From Chloroherpetonaceae bacterium (GTDB lineage Bacteria; Bacteroidota; Chlorobiia; Chlorobiales; Chloroherpetonaceae), in NCBI GenBank assembly GCA_028277445.1, contig JANQGG010000006.1, forward strand, positions 85,424-149,423: a DNA stretch of 64,000 bases, in the 5' to 3' direction. A model generated the notes under the pieces. That model was not told where the DNA came from. It ran no database searches and saw nothing but the letters and a program-made list of their open reading frames with translations. Shown here piece after piece: positions 1 through 10,480 of this stretch (position 1 is its first letter; each line of letters opens with the position of its first letter). A program made the translations under genes and the position numbers.

Positions 1-809
1 AGGTAGGAGTAGAGCAGTGTGAATTTTATGAATATCGAAAGCAATCGAGTAAACAGCGCCAATCCTTCCGATACGCGCTCGGAGCTTAAAAGCTCAATAT
101 TTTTGAATCGTATGGAAGGGATAAAGCGATTTTTCAGTTCGGGAATCTGGTCTGCAATAAAATTGAAAAAATTGGAAAGCCACTTCCATATATAAACCAG
201 GAGTATCAGGAGTATGATTGCAAATCCGATACGAAGCAGGATGGAATAAAAGTCGGATTCTTCCTGATATTCTTCGAAAAAATCTTTGATAATACGGGCA
301 TTGATTTCGGCCAGTTCCAATCGAGATAAATTCTGTTGTTTGGCGTCGTCATTTGTAATTGAAACAATCACTTCATTTCCAACGCGAATGGTTGTGAGGG
401 TTTGGCCATTGATGATTTTAATGGAATCAATGGCTTTGTTTTCAGCCAATAATTCATTTAAGAGCTTTTCAACACGTGCCGAACGATCATCTTTTGTGAA
501 ATCACCCAAATTTGAATACAACGAAAAAAGCTTTTGACCCTTAAGTATAATCGGCGATCCCTGGATGACTATTTCCGCGGTGGTGTCGGCCAAAGCTTCC
601 AAAGCCAATGAGTCCTCAAAGGCAGATGAAGAAATAACGACAACCGTGGTATCTTTTTTTGGCGGGGCGTCTTTTTTAAGCGTATCGCTTGAAGCCAGGG
701 AATCATTGGTAATGTTGTTCTGTGCTAAATTAGGGGTTGTTTGTCCGAACATTGACCCGGAAAACAAACCGAGGCAAAGAATAAGTATCTGGAAAAAAGG
801 TCTCAGCAT
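1..809 (-). CDS. MscS-type mechanosensitive ion channel, N-terminal part (cut by window edge)
   Basis: An uninterrupted minus-strand frame of about 269 codons runs off the left edge, so the pore and C-terminal domains are not visible. It opens with a hydrophobic leader ending near FGQTTP that looks like a signal peptide, followed by a Ser/Thr/Asp-rich linker and a soluble region with VGNEVIVSITNDDAKQQN. A transmembrane helix (LLRIGFAIILLILLVYIW) lies near residue 200 and the start of another at the edge. The arrangement of a periplasmic N-domain followed by helices is typical of long MscS-like channels that relieve osmotic pressure. The ATG at 809 is chosen because it gives the leader; no Shine-Dalgarno is seen. 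The family call rests on layout and feel, since the diagnostic pore helix is outside the window. Confidence 0.6.
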   Translation of the reverse strand, partial: MLRPFFQILILCLGLFSGSMFGQTTPNLAQNNITNDSLASSDTLKKDAPPKKDTTVVVISSSAFEDSLALEALADTTAEIVIQGSPIILKGQKLFSLYSNLGDFTKDDRSARVEKLLNELLAENKAIDSIKIINGQTLTTIRVGNEVIVSITNDDAKQQNLSRLELAEINARIIKDFFEEYQEESDFYSILLRIGFAIILLILLVYIWKWLSNFFNFIADQIPELKNRFIPSIRFKNIELLSSERVSEGLALFTRLLSIFIKFTLLYSY

Positions 810-893
810 TAAACCGTGAAAAATTGGATAAAAATTTTTGAAGGTATTATACAATTTAATGCGGTGAATTGAAATGATGAAACCGCATCAATT

Positions 894-1604
894 TTAAACT
901 CTGCCCTTAAGGTAGTTTTGTCTTAAAGGCTCGGGGAATTTTTCAATGGCGTATCTAAGCATGGTGCGAGGCATGTTGTGGTAGTGGCGATTTAAAAAAT
1001 TGATCTCGCATTCCATATCACGATTGCCAACCTCACGTAGCATCCAACCCACGGCTTTATGGATCAGATCATGCTTATCCTGAAGCAATACGCCGGCAAT
1101 CTGAAGTGTCTGATCAAAATCTTGGTTTTTGATGTCATAAAACGTAGCCATTATGGCGATTCGGCGTTCCCAGATGCTTTCGGATTTAGCCAACCGAAAA
1201 AGCAGGTTGGAGGGATTGTTATGCAAATAGCATCCTACAATCTCGGCGGCAGATGAATCAACCAGATCCCAATTGTTAATGTAGGCTGTTTTTGATAGGT
1301 AAAGGTTAAAAATCTCTGATTGCCGCTCAGGATCGGCTTTTTTCATCAATCGAACCAGAATCAGCAAACCCAGCATGCAGATTTCATGATACTCCGAGCA
1401 AATCAGCTCCGATATTTGATCAAGCGGTAGCGAGGCGTATTGTGGAATTAACTTTCTAAGCATTGGGGCAGTAACGCCGATAAATTGATCCCCTTCGGCA
1501 TACTCGCCCGGCCCGGTTTTAAAAAAACGCATAAGCTGCTTTTTTTTCTCGGGATCGGCCTGTTTAAATAAAACCGTTTCAATGGTTCGGCAAATATTGC
1601 TCAT
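894..1604 (-). CDS. DNA alkylation repair protein (AlkD-like, HEAT-repeat fold)
   Basis: The 236-residue protein has the signature segments of the DNA_alkylation family: an N-terminal GVTAPMLRKL, a central INNWDLVDSSA, an HKAVGWMLREVG block and a C-terminal MPRTMLRYAIEKF. These proteins are all-helical glycosylases or glycosylase-like proteins that act on N3- and N7-alkylated purines in the cytoplasm. The length matches the family. It starts 8 bases after the cysK stop codon and is probably transcribed with cysK. Whether it is an active glycosylase or a non-catalytic relative cannot be decided from the sequence alone. Confidence 0.88.
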   Translation of the reverse strand: MSNICRTIETVLFKQADPEKKKQLMRFFKTGPGEYAEGDQFIGVTAPMLRKLIPQYASLPLDQISELICSEYHEICMLGLLILVRLMKKADPERQSEIFNLYLSKTAYINNWDLVDSSAAEIVGCYLHNNPSNLLFRLAKSESIWERRIAIMATFYDIKNQDFDQTLQIAGVLLQDKHDLIHKAVGWMLREVGNRDMECEINFLNRHYHNMPRTMLRYAIEKFPEPLRQNYLKGRV

Positions 1605-1612
1605 GGCAGAAT

Positions 1613-2536
1613 TTACTTGATGAACAGGTCAGTGCTAATGTAACGCTCGCCGGTACTTGGCAGAACCGTAACGATGGTTTTACCGGCCATACCTTCTTGC
1701 TTGGCTACCTCTAAAGCCGCCCAGGTTGCAGCGCCTGAGGAAATACCGCATAAAAGACCATGATGCTTCGATAAGTCTCTGGCGATGTTAATGGCATCAT
1801 CCGTTTTAACGGTGATCACCTCATCGATGAGTTCGGTATTTAGATTTCCGGGAATAAACCCTGCGCCAATGCCCTGTATTTTGTGAGGACCAGGCTCGCC
1901 GCCGCTGATCACCGAAGAATCAGCCGGTTCAACAGCAACAATTTTTACGTTCGGATTTCGGGATTTTAGCACTCCGCCCACGCCTGAAAGCGTTCCACCG
2001 GTGCCAACGCCCGAAACAAAAACATCAACCTGGCCTTCGGTATCATTCCAAATTTCTTCTGCCGTTGTGATTTTGTGAATCCATGGATTTGCCGGGTTGT
2101 TAAACTGATCGGGCATAAACGAATTTTTCTCACTCTCCAAGATTTCTTGGGCTTTTTGAATGGCGCCTTTCATGCCTAAATTACCGGGCGTTAAAACAAG
2201 CTCAGCGCCAAGATGCTTTAAAACTTTTTTTCGTTCCAAACTCATGGTTTCCGGCATTACAATGCAGCAATGCATCTGTTTTTGAGCGCAAATAAACGCA
2301 AGCGCTAAACCCGTATTGCCACTGGTGGGTTCAACAATTAAAGTATTTTGATTAATTTTGTTATCTTTTAGGGCAGTTTCAATCAGGGATCGCCCTATCC
2401 TATCTTTTACACTCCCTAACGGATTGAAATATTCTAGTTTAAGAAGAAGATCGATCTTATTTTCGGAAGAGAGAGCGTTATACCTAACAAGTGGCGTTGA
2501 GCCTATTGTGGCTACAATATTTTCAAATATTTTCAT
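1613..2536 (-). CDS. cysK: Cysteine synthase A (O-acetylserine sulfhydrylase)
   Basis: This PLP enzyme makes L-cysteine from O-acetyl-L-serine and sulfide in the cytoplasm. The PLP lysine is in GSVKDRIG (about residue 44); the substrate loop PTSGNTGLALA and the phosphate-binding GVGTGGTLSG follow in the usual order, and the C-terminal half has GISSGAATWAAL. The open frame extends 13 codons further upstream to 2575, but MKIFENIVATIGSTPL is where cysteine synthases normally begin, so the ATG at 2536 is preferred, giving 307 residues. The gene is divergent from the FG-GAP protein and is followed closely by the alkylation-repair gene. CysK and CysM cannot be cleanly separated here. Confidence 0.93.
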   Translation of the reverse strand: MKIFENIVATIGSTPLVRYNALSSENKIDLLLKLEYFNPLGSVKDRIGRSLIETALKDNKINQNTLIVEPTSGNTGLALAFICAQKQMHCCIVMPETMSLERKKVLKHLGAELVLTPGNLGMKGAIQKAQEILESEKNSFMPDQFNNPANPWIHKITTAEEIWNDTEGQVDVFVSGVGTGGTLSGVGGVLKSRNPNVKIVAVEPADSSVISGGEPGPHKIQGIGAGFIPGNLNTELIDEVITVKTDDAINIARDLSKHHGLLCGISSGAATWAALEVAKQEGMAGKTIVTVLPSTGERYISTDLFIK

Positions 2537-2617
2537 GGTTGTAGTTTTTTTACAACAATTAAAAACTAAAAACAAGATTTTGTGAACAATAAACAGACGT
2601 TGTGGAACAACAAATTA

Positions 2618-4789
2618 ATGATTAAATCAATTGTTGTAGCAAATCTTGTTGCTTTGTTTTTCCCCAACACCTTGCCTGCTGAAAATAAACGATCAACCGG
2701 CAGCTTTAAGTCTGCAAAAGCTTACACCATTAAATCTATACCTTTAAGGAATTCTATACAAGCTTTTACGCTCGGTGATTTCAATGGGGATGGGTTGGAG
2801 GATATTGCCGTACTTGAAAAAAATAAAAAAAACATCGTACTGTATTATGCCAAAACCTCGTTTGATTTTTACATGCATAAACGAATCCGATTCAGAAATC
2901 CCATTCTTGATGTAAAAGCAACCAATTTTAATGCCGATAAAAACGATGACTTGATTTTGTTGTTTGATAAAAACCATACTCTGGCCAGTTATCAAATTAA
3001 GTCAAATGGCGTTCTGGCATTAAAAGGATATATCGTTTCAAAAAAGCCTGGCGTGTCTATTGAGCGCATTCATTATAAAGGGCGAGACCAGATTTTGGTT
3101 GTAAATCAAAACGCCGGAGTGGAGCGTTATGCATTGTTAAGAAAGGGGTGGTTTGAATTCAAAGAGGCGATATTTAAATCCGAGAAGATCACATCGATTA
3201 AACCGATTCAATCGGATTGCAAGTTTCATTTTAACAATGGTGTGCTGTGTTTGGCAGCGAACGCTGGCAGGATGGGTATTATCGGAAACGATGAAAATAA
3301 TGAAATTGAATCGGTGATGTATAGCCATGAAAAAACACAGCGTCCGTATCTCTTGGAAGAACTTAATGGAAATTTTGTTCCTGAGCTGCTCATTGGAACT
3401 GTAAAAACGGAAAATCCTATTTCGGGTGATTTAAGCATCAAGTATGATTTTGGCATTGAAACCGGCCAGCAAGATAAAGTGTGTTATTCAGGGGCACTTC
3501 CTGAGGATATAATTTCTGCACGCTTAAACCCCGGCGATTTTCATGATCTCATCATGATTTGGAAACAAAACAAATGGCTCAGGATACTTTATGATAGTTA
3601 CTCGGCTGATCAAAGTTACTATTGCACAATTGGGTTGCCTAAAGAGATCAAGGAAGTAAAAACCTGCGATCTTGATGCCGACCAACAATCGGAAATTTTC
3701 ATCCTTACGCAAGACGGACGGTCATTATATGTGATCTCATCCGGCAAATTGCTTTCCAACGAGGTTCAACAACCAACAGCAACAAAATACCACCAGGTTA
3801 AATTACCGATTTTTTCAAAACCCAACGATCTTGCCGTTTATCAATCGGGCCGGGTAAAACAACTGGCAATCACGCATGATAATTCATCCTTACTCACGAA
3901 GATGGATTATTCGAACGATGAAATAAAATCTTGCCAAATTGATGTTGGTTTCAATGCTAACCAGGTATGGTTTTTGGGTCCAAAGCATGTGCTTTGCTTG
4001 AACGCCAAAGAAAAAAAACTGGCATTGATTCGGTTTCAGCCTAAACTCGGAACATACCAACAAATCAACGAAACCGCTATCGGCGTTGATTTTTTTAAAC
4101 ACGCTACGCTCAGAAGATTTAAAAATCAATTTTTGCTAACGCTCATCGATAAAGGCAATAAACGTGTGGATGCAAGGACCGTGCAATATTTCATTGCGCC
4201 GGGCAGTCGTAAAAGCTTCAAGCGCATTGTTCCAAAAACAATCCCGTTAAATTTGTTTGGTTCACAGATCGTGCCTGGCAAGTATGGGTTTTATGTCTAC
4301 GACAAAAGTTTAGCAAAACTTAATTATATCAGAGTAGCCATAAAAAAGTCCGGCCAGGTGTTCATGAACGTTCAAACGCCTTCCTGGCAAAAGAATTTAA
4401 TAGAGCCAAAATCAATGAAAATGGTTATAGCCGGTGATTTTGAGGGCGATTATCGCGACGATCTCTTTTTTTTGCAAAACAACCATCTTTATGTTGGCTT
4501 ATCGTCAAACAAAAAACCTAAAAAATACGGAATTGATTTTGATCAGGCTTCAACGGATGATTACATGACCCTTTTTGCGAATGGCTATCAGAAACAAGTG
4601 TTGGGCTATACATCAAATCCTAAAAAAACGATCCAGGAATGGCGGCTGTTGGATGTGAAGCGTTTGAAATCCAAACCATTGGTTCATTTAGATCCGGCAA
4701 ATATTTCGCAAGCCGTGTTTATTGATAATCAGTTGATCTACTTAAATCAAACAACCAATACATTAGATATTCTGAATTTTCTTAATTAA
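2618..4789 (+). CDS. Exported FG-GAP/VCBS-repeat protein of unknown function
   Basis: A secreted protein of about 723 residues. The frame opens with a GTG at 2582, but the ATG at 2618 gives a normal signal peptide (MIKSIVVANLVALFFPNTLPA) and is preferred. The body contains repeated Asp-rich calcium-loop motifs of the FG-GAP/VCBS type: GDFNGDGLEDIAVL, TNFNADKNDDLILLF, CDLDADQQSEIFIL and GDFEGDYRDDLFFL, which suggest a beta-propeller fold. No catalytic motif or C-terminal sorting domain is recognised. It lies alone between the divergent cysK and the def operon. A role in adhesion or surface recognition is only an inference from the repeat type. Confidence 0.75.
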   Translation: MIKSIVVANLVALFFPNTLPAENKRSTGSFKSAKAYTIKSIPLRNSIQAFTLGDFNGDGLEDIAVLEKNKKNIVLYYAKTSFDFYMHKRIRFRNPILDVKATNFNADKNDDLILLFDKNHTLASYQIKSNGVLALKGYIVSKKPGVSIERIHYKGRDQILVVNQNAGVERYALLRKGWFEFKEAIFKSEKITSIKPIQSDCKFHFNNGVLCLAANAGRMGIIGNDENNEIESVMYSHEKTQRPYLLEELNGNFVPELLIGTVKTENPISGDLSIKYDFGIETGQQDKVCYSGALPEDIISARLNPGDFHDLIMIWKQNKWLRILYDSYSADQSYYCTIGLPKEIKEVKTCDLDADQQSEIFILTQDGRSLYVISSGKLLSNEVQQPTATKYHQVKLPIFSKPNDLAVYQSGRVKQLAITHDNSSLLTKMDYSNDEIKSCQIDVGFNANQVWFLGPKHVLCLNAKEKKLALIRFQPKLGTYQQINETAIGVDFFKHATLRRFKNQFLLTLIDKGNKRVDARTVQYFIAPGSRKSFKRIVPKTIPLNLFGSQIVPGKYGFYVYDKSLAKLNYIRVAIKKSGQVFMNVQTPSWQKNLIEPKSMKMVIAGDFEGDYRDDLFFLQNNHLYVGLSSNKKPKKYGIDFDQASTDDYMTLFANGYQKQVLGYTSNPKKTIQEWRLLDVKRLKSKPLVHLDPANISQAVFIDNQLIYLNQTTNTLDILNFLN

Positions 4790-4875
4790 TACCTGTTCGG
4801 AAATTGAGCAACAAAATCCTTTGTTTTCATGTTTAACAGGGTTAAATGATTTTTGAATTTTTAACAGATACGATT

Positions 4876-5439
4876 ATGGCCATTCTACCAATCAACACCA
4901 TTGGCGACAAGGTTCTCAATAAAGTAGCCAAGCCTTTAAAAGCAATCACATCCGAACATAAGACTTTGATTGAAAATATGTTTGAAACCATGTACCAGGC
5001 CGAAGGTATTGGTCTGGCCGGGCCGCAGGTTGGTAAATCGTTACGTGTGTTTGTGATTGATCTATCGGTTATGGAGGATTTCAAAGATGAAAAACCGATG
5101 GCATTTATTAATCCGCAGATTTTGGAAACTGGGGGTATGGCTACAATGGAAGAAGGGTGTTTAAGTGTGCCGGGGATCAGGGAAGAAGTTAAACGCCCGG
5201 AAATGATTAAAATTAAATATCGCGATGAAGATTTTAAGGAGCATGTTGAAGTCTTCCATGGATTGAAAGCACGGGTTATTCAGCATGAGTATGAGCATTT
5301 AACCGGTAATTTGTTTGTCAATAACCTCGATAGCCGCACAAAACGGAAAATTAAAGACGATATTGAAGCCATAAAGCATGGCAATGTAGATATAACGTAC
5401 CAAATTGTTGAAAAACCAAAAGCCTTACAACATTCGTGA
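4876..5439 (+). CDS. def: Peptide deformylase
   Basis: Removes the N-formyl group from new polypeptides. All three family motifs are present: GIGLAGPQVG (residues 44-53), EEGCLSVPG with the metal-binding Cys at about 95, and the metal and catalytic HEYEH (137-141), a variant spelling of HExxH with both histidines and the glutamate intact. The frame is open from 4846, but MAILPINTIGDKVL at 4876 matches usual deformylase N-termini, giving 187 residues. The stop codon overlaps the fmt start (GTGA), so the two genes are probably translationally coupled, pairing the enzymes that add and remove the formyl group. Confidence 0.95.
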   Translation: MAILPINTIGDKVLNKVAKPLKAITSEHKTLIENMFETMYQAEGIGLAGPQVGKSLRVFVIDLSVMEDFKDEKPMAFINPQILETGGMATMEEGCLSVPGIREEVKRPEMIKIKYRDEDFKEHVEVFHGLKARVIQHEYEHLTGNLFVNNLDSRTKRKIKDDIEAIKHGNVDITYQIVEKPKALQHS

Positions 5440-6368
5440 ATATCATATTTATGGGAACGCCGGACTTTTCAGTTCCCTCGCTTCAAGCCATTGCCGATTT
5501 AGATTTCGTTGATATAAGCTTAGTGGTTACAAGTCCGGATAAACCCCGCCGATCGCAAAAAAGTGACCCAATTCCAACACCGGTTAAAATCAAAGCCAAA
5601 GAGCTTGGATTGAACGTCCTTGAAGTTGACGACGTGAAAGAGCCTGATTTTGCAAAAACCATTGAAACCTACACTCCCGATGTGATTGTGGTGGTGGCGT
5701 TTAGAATATTGCCCGAACAGGTCTTTACATTAGCTAAAAAAGGCACATTTAATTTACACGCGTCGTTGCTTCCGAAATTTCGCGGCGCTGCGCCCATCAA
5801 TTGGGCGATCATGCAGGGCGAAACAAAAACAGGGGTTACCACATTCTTTATTGAAAAAAAAGTGGATACCGGTGAAATGATTCTTCAAAAAGAAATGCCA
5901 ATTGAGCCGGATGCTACCGCAAGTGATCTTGCCAAAGCCCTTTCTGTATTAGGCGCCGAAGCAGTGGTTGAAACCTTAACGCGTATTGAAGAAAACCGTG
6001 TTCAGCTCCAGCAACAGGATAACAACCTGGCTTCAAAAGCCCCCAAATTGTTTAAAGAAAACACGCAACTAAACTGGGCGCAAACGCCTGAGCAGGTAGT
6101 GAATTTTGTGCGTGGGCTTGCCGACCGGCCAACAGCATGGACTGTGTTTAACGGTAAATCCGTTAAAATTTTTAAAGCAAAAATCTATTCCGATCCCCCT
6201 ATTTTGGATGAACCTGGCAAATGGCTTGTTCAAAACGATAAACTTATTATAGCCTGTATGGATGGCGCGGTTGAAATCCTATCACTGCAATTGGAAGGTA
6301 AAAAACGCCTTTCAGCTTCTGACTTTCTTCGTGGGTATCGCCTGAATGGAAATGAAAGGTTCGAATAA
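5436..6368 (+). CDS. fmt: Methionyl-tRNA formyltransferase
   Basis: Transfers a formyl group from 10-formyl-THF to initiator Met-tRNA. The N-terminal MNIIFMGTPDFSVPSL, the catalytic NLHASLLPKFRGAAPINWA segment and KKVDTGEMI with its conserved Asp are present, followed by the C-terminal tRNA-binding domain ending with LSASDFLRGYRL. The 310-residue length is typical. It begins with GTG overlapping the def stop codon in the four-base sequence GTGA, which fixes the start and implies coupled translation. It leads into lepA after a 70-base gap. Confidence 0.96.
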   Translation: MNIIFMGTPDFSVPSLQAIADLDFVDISLVVTSPDKPRRSQKSDPIPTPVKIKAKELGLNVLEVDDVKEPDFAKTIETYTPDVIVVVAFRILPEQVFTLAKKGTFNLHASLLPKFRGAAPINWAIMQGETKTGVTTFFIEKKVDTGEMILQKEMPIEPDATASDLAKALSVLGAEAVVETLTRIEENRVQLQQQDNNLASKAPKLFKENTQLNWAQTPEQVVNFVRGLADRPTAWTVFNGKSVKIFKAKIYSDPPILDEPGKWLVQNDKLIIACMDGAVEILSLQLEGKKRLSASDFLRGYRLNGNERFE

Positions 6369-6438
6369 ATAAAACAAATCTGGACTTTTTGTTATATTCA
6401 ACGCTTTGCAGATTTAGCTTACATTCATAAAACCATTT

Positions 6439-8250
6439 ATGGCTCAGACGAACGAAAACGTAAATATTAGGAATTTTTGCATCATAGCCCATATTGATCA
6501 TGGCAAATCAACATTGGCCGACCGGCTTTTGGAAGTAACCAAAACCGTGCATGATCGTGAAATGATGGATCAGGTTTTGGATGATATGGATTTGGAGCGC
6601 GAGCGTGGCATTACCATTAAGAGCCATGCCGTACAAATGAATTATCGCGCTAAATCCGACAAGTCGTACAAACTGAATTTGATTGATACGCCCGGCCATG
6701 TGGATTTTAGCTACGAAGTTTCCCGGTCGCTGGCTGCTTGCGAAGGCGCGTTGTTGGTGGTTGATGCCTCACAAGGCGTTGAAGCCCAAACCATTGCTAA
6801 CCTGTATTTAGCGATTGAAGCGGGATTGGAGATCATTCCGGTGATTAATAAAATTGATCTGCCCTCTGCAGATCTTGAGAAAGTGTCATCGCAAATCATT
6901 GAGCTAATAGGATCAAAAAAAGAAGAAATTGTTCATGTTTCGGCCAAAAGCGGTATTGGCATAGACGACTTGTTGGAAGCCATTGTTGAACGCATTCCGG
7001 CTCCGGAAGTTAAAACCGATGCACCTTTAAGGGCTTTGATTTTTGACTCGGTGTTCGATACGTATCGCGGTGCAGTGGCCTACATTAGAATTGTTGAAGG
7101 CGTTCTAAAAAAGGGAAGCAAGGTTAAGTTTTTAGCCAACAATAAAGTATTTGTGGCTGAAGAGATCGGAACGCTGAGCTTGAAAAAAATCCCGCAAAAA
7201 TCCCTCGAAGCAGGAAATGTTGGCTATTTGATTTGTTCAATTAAAGATGTTAAAGACGCTAAGGTTGGCGATACGGTAACAACGGCCGATAACCCATGCA
7301 AAGACCCTCTGCCCGGCTATCAGGAAGTTAAGCCGATGGTTTATAGCGGACTCTTCCCGGTTGATTCCGACGATTTTGAAGATTTGCGCGATTCACTGGA
7401 TCGCTTGTCGCTTAATGATGCTTCGTTGATCTATACGCCTGAAACTTCGGCGGCATTAGGCTTTGGTTTCCGTTGCGGATTTTTGGGATTGCTTCATATG
7501 GAAATTATCCAGGAGCGTTTGGAGCGTGAATACCAAATCAGTATTATTACAACAGTTCCCAATGTGGAGTATAGGGTGATTAAAACCAATGGCGAAGAGA
7601 TTTTGGTAGATAATCCCTCCAAAATGCCCGATCAGGCCACTGTAGCTTACATTGAAGAACCCTATATTTCCATGCAGATTATAACCACATCGGAGTATAT
7701 CGGCAATGTTATGAAGCTGGGTATGGAACGGCGTGGCGAGTACAAAGATACCAAATACCTCGATACCACGCGTGCCAGCATTCACTTTGAATTTCCGCTA
7801 TCCGAGATCATCTTTGATTTCCACGATAAATTAAAATCAGTTTCCAAAGGTTATGCATCCATGGATTATGAGTATAGTGGGTATCGGGAATCCGAATTGG
7901 TAAAGTTGGATGTGCTTTTGAATGGCGAACAGGTTGATGCACTTTCAACCATTGTCCATAAATCCAAAGCCTATCATTGGGGGCGAAAACTTTGCCAGAA
8001 ATTAAAAGAAATTATTCCCAAGCAAATGTACGATATCGCCATTCAGGCGGCAATTGGCAATCGGGTGATTGCACGAGAAAGCATTAGCGCTCTGCGTAAA
8101 AATGTATTGGCAAAGTGTTATGGCGGCGATATATCCAGAAAACGAAAATTAATTGAAAAGCAAAAAGAAGGTAAAAAACGCATGAAACAAGTTGGGCGAG
8201 TAGAAGTTCCTCAGGAAGCGTTTTTAGCTGTTCTTAGTGTCGATGAATAG
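6439..8250 (+). CDS. lepA: Elongation factor 4 (LepA ribosome back-translocase GTPase)
   Basis: A 603-residue translational GTPase. G-domain motifs are [14 protein letters not shown], the switch [22 protein letters not shown] and NKIDLPSAD, in the correct order and spacing. The C-terminal region includes [11 protein letters not shown] and the LepA-specific tail with [25 protein letters not shown] cut at residue 580 onward, rich in lysine and arginine. The length matches the family closely. It acts on stalled or mistranslocated ribosomes or in ribosome assembly. It sits between fmt and signal peptidase lepB, as in many bacteria. Confidence 0.97.
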   Translation: MAQTNENVNIRNFCIIAHIDHGKSTLADRLLEVTKTVHDREMMDQVLDDMDLERERGITIKSHAVQMNYRAKSDKSYKLNLIDTPGHVDFSYEVSRSLAACEGALLVVDASQGVEAQTIANLYLAIEAGLEIIPVINKIDLPSADLEKVSSQIIELIGSKKEEIVHVSAKSGIGIDDLLEAIVERIPAPEVKTDAPLRALIFDSVFDTYRGAVAYIRIVEGVLKKGSKVKFLANNKVFVAEEIGTLSLKKIPQKSLEAGNVGYLICSIKDVKDAKVGDTVTTADNPCKDPLPGYQEVKPMVYSGLFPVDSDDFEDLRDSLDRLSLNDASLIYTPETSAALGFGFRCGFLGLLHMEIIQERLEREYQISIITTVPNVEYRVIKTNGEEILVDNPSKMPDQATVAYIEEPYISMQIITTSEYIGNVMKLGMERRGEYKDTKYLDTTRASIHFEFPLSEIIFDFHDKLKSVSKGYASMDYEYSGYRESELVKLDVLLNGEQVDALSTIVHKSKAYHWGRKLCQKLKEIIPKQMYDIAIQAAIGNRVIARESISALRKNVLAKCYGGDISRKRKLIEKQKEGKKRMKQVGRVEVPQEAFLAVLSVDE

Positions 8251-8341
8251 TCGTCATATCCCAACTGGTAGGGCTTTTATATGGCGCTGATTTATTTTAA
8301 ATAAACATAAATTTTATTCGGAAGGTTAATACAACCCAAGC

Positions 8342-9196
8342 ATGGCTGAAAGAAAATCAATACTAACCAAAGAAAAATCAACGTTAAAAACTTCCCGTAA
8401 CACCTCGCGCGAATGGTTTGAAGCGCTTATTTACGCTGCAATTGCAGCGGCAATCATCCGCACGTTTATCATTGAAGCTTATCGAATTCCAACCGGTTCA
8501 ATGGAGGATACATTGCTAGCCGGTGACTTTTTGTTTGTCAATAAGTTTATTTATGGCGCCAGAGTGCCATTTACCGATTGGCGATTGCCTAAATACAAAG
8601 AGGTTGAAGCCGGCGATATTGTGGTTTTTAAATTTCCAAAAGAAGAGGATGTTAATTACATCAAACGTTGTGTGGCCGGGCCGGGTGATACGTTTAAAGT
8701 TAAAGACAAACAGATTTATCTCAATGGTAAGCTTCAGCCATTACCTCCCGATGGCAAGTTTCTTGAAGGCCCTTTACCGCCGGGATATCCCGATGTTAAT
8801 ATCTATCCGAGGTATTCAAAGTTTAATCGTGATAATTATGGCCCGATTACAGTACCCTACAAGGGACAAACCATTGAGCTAAACCGGAAAAATTTTCATT
8901 TGTACCGCGATCTCTTTTATTATGAAGGGCATGAAGCCACTCTCATGGGAAATGCGGTGGCGATTGATGGTAAGGTTAGCAAAACCTACACCATCCGGCA
9001 GGATTATTACTTTATGATGGGCGATAATCGCGATAACAGCCTTGATAGCAGATATTGGGGGTTTTTACCTCAATCCCATGTCGTAGGATCGGCATTGATT
9101 ATCTTTTGGTCGTGGGATCCGAACATAAATTTGCTAAACATTTTTGATAAAGTGGCCTCCATTCGTTGGAATCGGCCCGGTATGTTAATCGAATAA
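8342..9196 (+). CDS. lepB: Signal peptidase I
   Basis: Cleaves signal peptides from exported proteins at the outer face of the inner membrane. A single N-terminal membrane helix (about residues 26-45) precedes the catalytic Ser53 in PTGSMEDTL; the general-base Lys108 is in YIKRCVAGPGD, and box E is MGDNRDNSLDSRYWG. The 284-residue protein has an insertion between boxes D and E, as in Bacteroidota homologues. It follows lepA by 91 bases, the classical lepA-lepB order, and is followed within 20 bases by an exported outer-membrane protein gene, its likely client. Confidence 0.95.
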   Translation: MAERKSILTKEKSTLKTSRNTSREWFEALIYAAIAAAIIRTFIIEAYRIPTGSMEDTLLAGDFLFVNKFIYGARVPFTDWRLPKYKEVEAGDIVVFKFPKEEDVNYIKRCVAGPGDTFKVKDKQIYLNGKLQPLPPDGKFLEGPLPPGYPDVNIYPRYSKFNRDNYGPITVPYKGQTIELNRKNFHLYRDLFYYEGHEATLMGNAVAIDGKVSKTYTIRQDYYFMMGDNRDNSLDSRYWGFLPQSHVVGSALIIFWSWDPNINLLNIFDKVASIRWNRPGMLIE

Positions 9197-9214
9197 CAAA
9201 AAACGGTACACATT

Positions 9215-10480
9215 TTGAGTTTAAGAATTATTCAGCTTTTTATAGCATTGGTTTTCTTTTCAGAACCACTATTGGCCGGCGGTGGTTCATTGTATTCACG
9301 GTTTGGCGTCGGTGATGTTCAGTATTTTGTTTCGCCTCAGGCCATTGGCATGGGCGGCGCGGGACTTGCTACAGGCAGTTCAAAGTACATCAACGCACAA
9401 AATCCGTCTTTGCTCGGCTACATTGATCAGACACGGATATCGGGACAAATTTTGTTTTCTACGCATTCGTTGGAAAGCGATTTTTCATCGGCAACTCAGA
9501 CCGAAGGGAATTTTAACGGCACGGCGCTGGCAATTCCAATTAATCGGTTTGTGGTTTCGGTGGGATTGTACCCCTATTCGCTGTTTAATTACGATCAGTC
9601 CGAAACTGGACAAATAAACGTACCGACCGGTGAAGCGGTTTCGTATCAATCCGATTTTGAAGGAACCGGCGGTCTTTCCTCAATTCCCATTTCTTTTGGA
9701 ATTCACATAATGGAATCCCCGTCTTTGGGATCACTATATTTTGGCGCCGCTTATAATTTTATATTCGGTACGTTCGAAAAGAATGTCACCACAGAGTACT
9801 CGGATTTTTCATATGAAACGAGCGAAAAATATGAGCGCGATAATGTTAACGGCGCTAACTACACCCTTGGTTTTACTTATGAATTCCCCAAAGGACTGTT
9901 GTTAAAAAACGACAAATTATCCATCGGTGGATTTTATTCGGCTAAAGAAACATTAAACGCTGATCGTGAAATTATCCTTTCAACCGCAGCCGGAACCGAT
10001 ACTATTCAAACAGATAATGGCAATGATTTAACCATTCCACAGCGATTTGGATTGGGTTTGGCTTATGCGTTTAATTCAAAGCTTATGCTGGCTTTTGACT
10101 ACCAAACCCAAAAATGGTCGTCGTTAAAATTCTTTGACGATGATGTTAGTTTTCGGAAGAATGCCAGTCGTGTAGGTGGCGGAATTGAGTACAAACCGAC
10201 TTCCCTGCGCCGTAGCGGTTTCTTTAAAAAATTAACATACCGATTGGGCGCTTATGTCCTGAATCATAACATAAAAATTCAAAACGAAGCCATTAATGAA
10301 TATGGTTTTACCCTGGGATTTGGCATTCCATTGGCAGATGGAAATTCCATAATAGATGTTGGTTTGGAATATGCGTTAAAGGGAACGCGTGATGCGCAAT
10401 TAATTCAGGAGGATATTTTCAGGATTAGCATATCGATGAGCGCCGGGGATACCTGGTTTTTGGAGCCGATCATTCAGTAA
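9215..10480 (+). CDS. Outer-membrane beta-barrel protein, FadL/PorV-like
   Basis: A 421-residue exported protein with a signal peptide (MSLRIIQLFIALVFFSEPLLA) and a barrel-like body of alternating hydrophobic strands. The early SLYSRFGVGDVQY and AIGMGGAGLATGSS are typical of Bacteroidota/Chlorobiota outer-membrane proteins related to FadL or PorV. The start must be the TTG at 9215, because no ATG lies upstream in frame and the leader is complete from this codon. It follows lepB closely and ends directly against the minus-strand toast-rack gene. The transported substrate is unknown. Confidence 0.72.
   Translation: MSLRIIQLFIALVFFSEPLLAGGGSLYSRFGVGDVQYFVSPQAIGMGGAGLATGSSKYINAQNPSLLGYIDQTRISGQILFSTHSLESDFSSATQTEGNFNGTALAIPINRFVVSVGLYPYSLFNYDQSETGQINVPTGEAVSYQSDFEGTGGLSSIPISFGIHIMESPSLGSLYFGAAYNFIFGTFEKNVTTEYSDFSYETSEKYERDNVNGANYTLGFTYEFPKGLLLKNDKLSIGGFYSAKETLNADREIILSTAAGTDTIQTDNGNDLTIPQRFGLGLAYAFNSKLMLAFDYQTQKWSSLKFFDDDVSFRKNASRVGGGIEYKPTSLRRSGFFKKLTYRLGAYVLNHNIKIQNEAINEYGFTLGFGIPLADGNSIIDVGLEYALKGTRDAQLIQEDIFRISISMSAGDTWFLEPIIQ

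Noticed and set aside
286..819. Two plus-strand open frames of about 84 codons
   Set aside because: They lie wholly opposite the longer minus-strand channel gene, which has a signal peptide and membrane helices.
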